A stretch of DNA of 19,364 bases from Candidatus Brocadiaceae bacterium (GTDB lineage: Bacteria; Planctomycetota; Brocadiia; SM23-32): NCBI GenBank assembly GCA_003551785.1, contig PUNP01000781.1:1-19364 (forward strand), read 5' to 3'. The notes beneath the pieces are model-generated. The model saw only the letters and a program-made list of their open reading frames with translations. It was not told where the DNA came from and made no database searches. A program made the position numbers and the translations under genes. Below are positions 15,278-19,364 of the stretch, piece by piece (the first letter of the stretch is position 1; each line of letters begins with the position of its first letter).

Positions 15278-17233
15278 ATGTGCGGAATTTGCGGTTTCAT
15301 ATATTTAAAGCCATCCCAATCTCAGAAAGAACGTTCAGAGCTAACGATTTCCGATATGTGTGACAGTCTCGAGCACCGGGGCCCCGACGATTCGGCATTC
15401 ATCTCTTTTTATTCCGCAAATACCTCAGAGAATTCGAATGCCCTCGTAGCTCTCGGGCATGACAGACTTGCGATTATTGATCCCGAACATGCTCATCAGC
15501 CTTTAAGCAACGAAGATAACTCTCTGTGGACGGTTTTTAACGGTGAAATTTATAATTATATCGAACTTTCTGCTTTGCTGACGGATTCTTCTCAGCATAT
15601 TTTTAACACTCATAGCGATACCGAGTGCCTGGTGCATCTGTTCGAAGAATACGGGGCTCGAATGGTGGAAAAACTGCGCGGAATGTTCGCGTTCGCCGTC
15701 TATGATAAAAACAGGCGTTCACTTTTGCTCGCACGGGACAGGCTTGGGCAAAAACCGCTTTATTATTTGCACTACCCTGAAAAAAACATTTTTGCTTTCG
15801 CCAGTGAATTAAAAGCATTGATGCTGCTTCCCGAATTTGATAAAAAACTCTCAGCGGATGCTGTCAAAACCTACCTTACTTATCTTTACGTCCCGTACCC
15901 CAGGTGTATATATGAGCGTGTCAATAAACTTCCACCCGCCCATATACTTGAATTTGATATTGACTCGGGCGAAAAAAAAATCGAAAGATACTGGGACCTG
16001 CCGCCCACTGCAAAGGCTCAGAATGAAATGCCGTTTGCAGATGCACGGGAACAATTGTTTTCTGAACTAAAGACCTCTGTTAAACTCAGGATGCGCAGTG
16101 ATGTGCCTGTCGGCGCTTTCCTCAGCGGCGGACTTGACAGTTCGGCCGCCGTTTCCCTGATGAGGGTTTTAAGTGAAAACGAAATACACACTTTTTCTAT
16201 CAGCTTTAAAGACCAGCGCTTTGATGAGTCCCATTTTGCAGAACTTGCAGCCCATCATTGCAATTCCATTCATCATCCTTCTGTCATTGACCTTGATTTG
16301 CCGGCATTGGTCTCTGAAATGATATGGAATTACGATGAACCTTTTGGCGACTCCTCGGCATTGCCTACTTATTGCTTAAGTAAGATGGCGGCCGAGAACG
16401 TCAAAGTGGCAATCAGCGGCGATGGTGGAGATGAGGTATTTTGCGGGTATGACCGTTATTATGCCCTCCGGCTTGCATCAAAATGGGATAGCTTACCCCG
16501 TGCACTGCGAGTTTTGACAATGCCCTGGTTATGGTCTTATATACCCGATTCATCAGTGCTCAAAAGCCCCGTTCAACGCTTAAAAAGATTCCTTACGGCA
16601 TTGCCTTTGCATGAACAAGAAAGATACTTGTATTGGATGTCAAATTTTAAAGAACACGAGATCAATAACATTCTACACCACGATTTTAGTGAGTCGTTAA
16701 ATAACTCATATTCGCATAGTTTTTTGCTGGACTGCTTTGAAAAGTTTCCTTATGACGACATTGTGAGCAGAGCGGCTAAAGTCGATCTCATTTCCTATTT
16801 GCCCTGTGACCTGCTGACTAAGGTGGATAGGGCGTCTATGGCTCATGGTCTGGAAGTGAGGTCGCCTTTTCTTGATCATAAGGTGGTGGAGTTTGCTTGT
16901 AAATTACCAATTCAGTATAAATTAAAAACTTCTGCATTGGGATTTAATGGTAAATATATTCTCAAAAGTACTTTTAAGGGCAAATTGCCGGATTCCATCC
17001 TGAAAAGAAATAAAATGGGGTTCGGAGTCCCTGTTGACGAGTGGCTGCGTAATCAACTCGCCTCCATGCTGTATGATGTTGTTCTGGATGCCAGAGCTTT
17101 GAGCAGAAATATTTACCGTCCCGAACAATTGCGTTTATTAGTCGATGCACATGTAAGGGGCAAATCGAATAACGCGTATCAATTATGGGCCATCCTCATG
17201 CTGGAATTGTGGATGAGGCAGGTTCATGATTAG
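15278..17233 (+). CDS. asnB: Asparagine synthetase (glutamine-hydrolysing)
   Basis: The enzyme converts aspartate, glutamine and ATP to asparagine, glutamate and AMP; 651 residues, long but normal for AsnB-type proteins. The start MCGICGF exposes the N-terminal nucleophile Cys 2 of the class II glutaminase domain, supported by LGHDRLAIID, NGEIYNY, HSDTE and RDRLGQKPLYY. The synthetase half has the PP-loop SGGLDSS at 283-289 and SGDGGDEVFCGYDRYY. Members of this family also amidate cell-envelope sugars or peptides, and many lie in polysaccharide loci, so free asparagine is likely but not certain. No Shine-Dalgarno site is visible. It lies 40 bases after the kinase gene and is probably the last gene of that unit, as a hairpin follows the stop codon. 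Confidence 0.95.
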   Translation: MCGICGFIYLKPSQSQKERSELTISDMCDSLEHRGPDDSAFISFYSANTSENSNALVALGHDRLAIIDPEHAHQPLSNEDNSLWTVFNGEIYNYIELSALLTDSSQHIFNTHSDTECLVHLFEEYGARMVEKLRGMFAFAVYDKNRRSLLLARDRLGQKPLYYLHYPEKNIFAFASELKALMLLPEFDKKLSADAVKTYLTYLYVPYPRCIYERVNKLPPAHILEFDIDSGEKKIERYWDLPPTAKAQNEMPFADAREQLFSELKTSVKLRMRSDVPVGAFLSGGLDSSAAVSLMRVLSENEIHTFSISFKDQRFDESHFAELAAHHCNSIHHPSVIDLDLPALVSEMIWNYDEPFGDSSALPTYCLSKMAAENVKVAISGDGGDEVFCGYDRYYALRLASKWDSLPRALRVLTMPWLWSYIPDSSVLKSPVQRLKRFLTALPLHEQERYLYWMSNFKEHEINNILHHDFSESLNNSYSHSFLLDCFEKFPYDDIVSRAAKVDLISYLPCDLLTKVDRASMAHGLEVRSPFLDHKVVEFACKLPIQYKLKTSALGFNGKYILKSTFKGKLPDSILKRNKMGFGVPVDEWLRNQLASMLYDVVLDARALSRNIYRPEQLRLLVDAHVRGKSNNAYQLWAILMLELWMRQVHD

Positions 17234-17235
17234 CT

Positions 17236-17272
17236 GAATCTGGCATTTTTAGTCTTTTTATCTGCCAGAATC
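17236..17272 (+). terminator. Hairpin after asnB, possible terminator
   Basis: TCTGGCA (17239-17245) pairs with TGCCAGA (17263-17269), and two more pairs extend the stem past one mismatch. The 17-base loop contains two T runs, but none follows the stem, so it is not a textbook intrinsic terminator. It begins just after the asnB stop codon at 17231-17233. Confidence 0.35.
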
Positions 17273-17295
17273 TCCTCTGCATTTATAATTTTAAT

Positions 17296-17324
17296 TTGCA
17301 GAATATATTTTGATAATGTAAAAT
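17296..17324 (+). promoter_or_regulatory. Predicted promoter of the sugar-metabolism operon
   Basis: TTGCAG (17296-17301), 17 bases and TAAAAT (17319-17324) predict a start near 17331, about 30 bases before the oxidoreductase ATG. The -35 overlaps the right arm of a short inverted repeat TCTGCA (17276-17281)/TGCAGA (17297-17302). Confidence 0.5.
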
Positions 17325-17360
17325 GATCCATTTAATCAATGATTATTGGGAATTTGAAAT

Positions 17361-18371
17361 ATGACAAGTGATAAAGTCAGGATAGGTATTGCAGGATGCG
17401 GTAAAATTGCGCAGGTTGGACATGTTCCGGGTATACAAGCTTCTGACGTCGGGTGCGTCACAGCATTATGTGATAAGGATATCGAACGCGCTGAAGCTTT
17501 GAGAGATGAACAGGCACCTGATGCCGATGTTTTTGACAGTCTGGAAGAAATGCTGAACTCTGGTATCGACGCCATATGTGTATGCACACCGAACAACCTT
17601 CACTATCCCATGACCATGAAGGCGCTGGAAGCAGGGGTTCATGTGTTATGTGACAAACCTATTGCAGCTAAGTTGTCTGAGGCCTCTGAAATGGTCGAAG
17701 CGTCAAAAAAGACCGGAAAAGTGCTGCATATCAATCAATCATTGCGATATCATCCGATGTTCAGAACTATCGCTGAGCTGATTAAAGAGGGGGCAATTGG
17801 TGATCTGATCCACCTGCGCTGTATCCGCGGTGGCTCCCAAACTCCTGACAGAGGATGGTCAAAGGGGGCTTCCTGGTTCGTCTCCAAAGAGGCTCAAGGC
17901 GGACTGACGCTCGATATAGGCGTTCATATGGCCGATTTGCTTACCTGGTATGCAGGGGAAGCCGAACAGGTAAGCGCTTATTCCCATACGCGTCTTCCAG
18001 ACATCGATGTTGAGGATAATGTCAATGCTATGATCCAGTTCAAAAACAAAACTGTTGGTATGTTGGAACTCAGCTGGACGCTGCCGACGGGCGCCGGTTT
18101 TTTGGAAATCTATGGCACTGAAGGATGTATTCGAAACGGTTTCTCAGAAGAACCGATCGAGCTCATCACCGTTTCAGACGGCGAGAAAACTACCTCCTAT
18201 CCCGAACTGAATGAGGAAGGTAAAGACAGTTACCAGGCTTTCATAGATGCCGTACTGAAAAGGGCCCCGAGCCCGACCCCGGGGGAACTGGGAAGAGATG
18301 CACTCGCGCTCTGTGTAGCTATAAAGGAATCCTCTGGACTCCGTAAATCAATAAATGTAACTCATTTTTAA
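17361..18371 (+). CDS. Gfo/Idh/MocA-family oxidoreductase
   Basis: An NAD(P)-dependent sugar or inositol dehydrogenase of 336 residues. The Rossmann fold is at the N-terminus, with GIAGCGKIA at 9-17. The family motif EKP appears as CDKP, with catalytic Lys 99. The active-site helix has GGLTLDIGVHMADL with Asp 185 and His 189. The C-terminal half is the usual open-sheet substrate domain. It begins a three-gene unit: the isomerase gene starts nine bases later. Together they fit oxidation and isomerisation of a sugar, an inositol or a keto-glycoside, but the substrate cannot be told. Only a weak GGGAA precedes the start. Confidence 0.95.
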   Translation: MTSDKVRIGIAGCGKIAQVGHVPGIQASDVGCVTALCDKDIERAEALRDEQAPDADVFDSLEEMLNSGIDAICVCTPNNLHYPMTMKALEAGVHVLCDKPIAAKLSEASEMVEASKKTGKVLHINQSLRYHPMFRTIAELIKEGAIGDLIHLRCIRGGSQTPDRGWSKGASWFVSKEAQGGLTLDIGVHMADLLTWYAGEAEQVSAYSHTRLPDIDVEDNVNAMIQFKNKTVGMLELSWTLPTGAGFLEIYGTEGCIRNGFSEEPIELITVSDGEKTTSYPELNEEGKDSYQAFIDAVLKRAPSPTPGELGRDALALCVAIKESSGLRKSINVTHF

Positions 18372-18380
18372 GGTGAAGAT

Positions 18381-19262
18381 ATGAAAATAGGTGTTAGTTC
18401 ATACAGCTACAGTCGTCTTGTCAAAACAGGTGATATGAAGCAGATTGAAGTGCCGTATAAAGCGAAAGAAATGGGGTTTGATGTGCTCGAATTCTCCACG
18501 CTCGCCGTTCCTGAAGAGCGTGAACTGGAAGATTTTGCCGTTGAATTGCGCAAAGCCTGTGACAGCGCAGATATACCGGTTGCCAATTATACGATTGGAG
18601 CCGATTTTATCAACGGATCGGAAGGCGACCTCGAGGCGGAAATTGAGCGCGTTAAGGGAGAAGTTCGAATCGCCGAAATACTGGGCGCCCCCGGTATGCG
18701 ACATGACGCATCGCGTGGTTATAGCGCAGATCAGTCTCCTCCTAAAGGTTTCGATGAGGCGTTGCCGATTCTTGCTGAAGGATGCCGGGCGGTTACCGAA
18801 TATGCAGAGAAAAAAGGCATTAAAACGATGGTCGAAAACCACGGGCACTTCTGCCAGGACAGCACTCGAGTGGAAAAACTCGTCAATGCCGTTGGGCATC
18901 CCAATTTTGGAGTGCTGGCGGATATGGGGAACTTTATTTGTGTCGATGAAGACCCCGCTGTCGCTCTCGGCAGATTGATGCCTTATACATTTCATGTTCA
19001 TGCTAAAGACTTCCATCTCAAAAACGGCGACCTGCCGGACCCCGGCATTGGCTGGGCCCTTACCCGTGGCGGTAACTATAGGCGCGGAGCCGTTATCGGA
19101 CACGGTGATGTGCCGATAGTGCAGTGTCTGCGCATCATGGAGAAAAACGGATACGACGGCATTCTCTCCATCGAATTCGAGGGTATTGAGGAAACGATAA
19201 CCGGTATCGAAATCGGACAGGAGAACCTGCGCAGATACGTAAACGATGTTTATAATAAATGA
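18381..19262 (+). CDS. Sugar phosphate isomerase/epimerase-family TIM-barrel protein
   Basis: The protein has 293 residues of the xylose-isomerase-like/AP endonuclease 2 superfamily, metal-dependent enzymes acting on sugars or inositols. The chain starts with the first barrel strand, MKIGVSSYSYSR. Likely metal ligands are Glu 152 (TMVENHG), Asp 181 (LADMGN), His 205 or 207 (FHVHAKD) and Glu 265 (SIEFEG). AAGGTG lies a few bases upstream of the ATG, and the gene is nine bases from the oxidoreductase gene, so the two are almost certainly co-transcribed. In planctomycetes such pairs are abundant and paralogous, which prevents a specific substrate call. There is no sign of truncation. Confidence 0.94.
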   Translation: MKIGVSSYSYSRLVKTGDMKQIEVPYKAKEMGFDVLEFSTLAVPEERELEDFAVELRKACDSADIPVANYTIGADFINGSEGDLEAEIERVKGEVRIAEILGAPGMRHDASRGYSADQSPPKGFDEALPILAEGCRAVTEYAEKKGIKTMVENHGHFCQDSTRVEKLVNAVGHPNFGVLADMGNFICVDEDPAVALGRLMPYTFHVHAKDFHLKNGDLPDPGIGWALTRGGNYRRGAVIGHGDVPIVQCLRIMEKNGYDGILSIEFEGIEETITGIEIGQENLRRYVNDVYNK

Positions 19263-19285
19263 AACTGAATGGAGGATGTCGCCTT

Positions 19286-19364
19286 ATGGAAAATATAATT
19301 GCGTGCAGGCCGGAGTTCTATGGTCTGCCTCTCAAGAACGCAGCCGCTGAGCTGAAAAAAAACG
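19286..19364 (+). CDS. Start of a probable second sugar isomerase/epimerase (partial, runs off right edge)
   Basis: The frame is open from ATG 19286 to the right edge (26 codons). GGAGG at 19271-19275 gives a good Shine-Dalgarno site. The visible start, MENIIACRPEFYGLP then KNAAAELKK, resembles the first strand and helix of TIM-barrel sugar isomerases, but the fragment is too short to be sure. It lies 23 bases after the preceding gene, on the same strand. An ATG at 19275 in another frame reaches a stop after about 24 codons and is rejected. Confidence 0.6.
   Translation, partial: MENIIACRPEFYGLPLKNAAAELKKN

Noticed and set aside
18399..19103. 234-codon minus-strand frame
   Set aside because: It lies entirely opposite the TIM-barrel isomerase gene, whose family motifs are clear; the minus frame has no recognisable motif or ribosome site.
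1..19364. Insertion sequence, CRISPR array, prophage or defence island
   Set aside because: No transposase, integrase, regularly spaced repeats or phage genes are seen; RecQ alone is a housekeeping helicase and not evidence for a defence system.

Overview
The window looks like ordinary chromosome from a diderm bacterium, most likely a planctomycete of the Phycisphaerae/Sedimentisphaerales type. This is inferred from gene content: a Pkn-type Ser/Thr kinase fused to a membrane segment and a jelly-roll-like C-terminus, an adjacent membrane FHA protein, a non-HemE uroporphyrinogen-decarboxylase-like protein, a Gfo/Idh/MocA oxidoreductase with sugar isomerases, several lipoproteins, weak or absent Shine-Dalgarno sites, and moderate GC by eye. 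No marker gene fixes the lineage. I see no insertion sequence, prophage, CRISPR array or rRNA.

Layout. (1) 1-1595, minus strand: a lipoprotein with a shortened SUMF1/FGE-like domain that runs off the left edge, and a single-pass membrane protein of unknown function. (2) 1741-4792, plus strand: a strong promoter drives a UroD-like gene whose end overlaps recQ. A tRNA-Pro(UGG) follows; its promoter begins on the recQ stop codon. (3) 10152-4972, minus strand: a large signal-peptide membrane protein, an ABC ATPase, a 99-residue lipoprotein and the ribosome-assembly GTPase Der, all co-directional. The last three are tightly spaced behind their own promoter. (4) 10153-10536: the only long non-coding gap, with a compact inverted-repeat structure, a palindrome and a good promoter for an RluA-type pseudouridine synthase. 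(5) 11714-17233, plus strand: FHA protein, Ser/Thr kinase and glutamine-hydrolysing asparagine synthetase, with gaps of 29 and 40 bases, likely one transcription unit. (6) 17361 to the right edge: a new promoter and a sugar-metabolism operon (oxidoreductase, TIM-barrel isomerase, start of a probable second isomerase).

How the genes may work together. The FHA protein and the kinase share one topology: a cytosolic phospho-signalling head, one membrane helix, then helical repeats outside. They are a plausible envelope-signalling pair. The large membrane protein, ABC ATPase and small lipoprotein look like parts of an export or envelope system whose permease is not in the window. The most distinctive single observation is that RecQ begins with about 18 residues resembling the start of a DUF488 protein, which suggests a fusion or deletion junction. 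I found no unmistakably new system; the FHA-kinase module, the RecQ leader and the structured 10.3-kb intergenic element are the best candidates.
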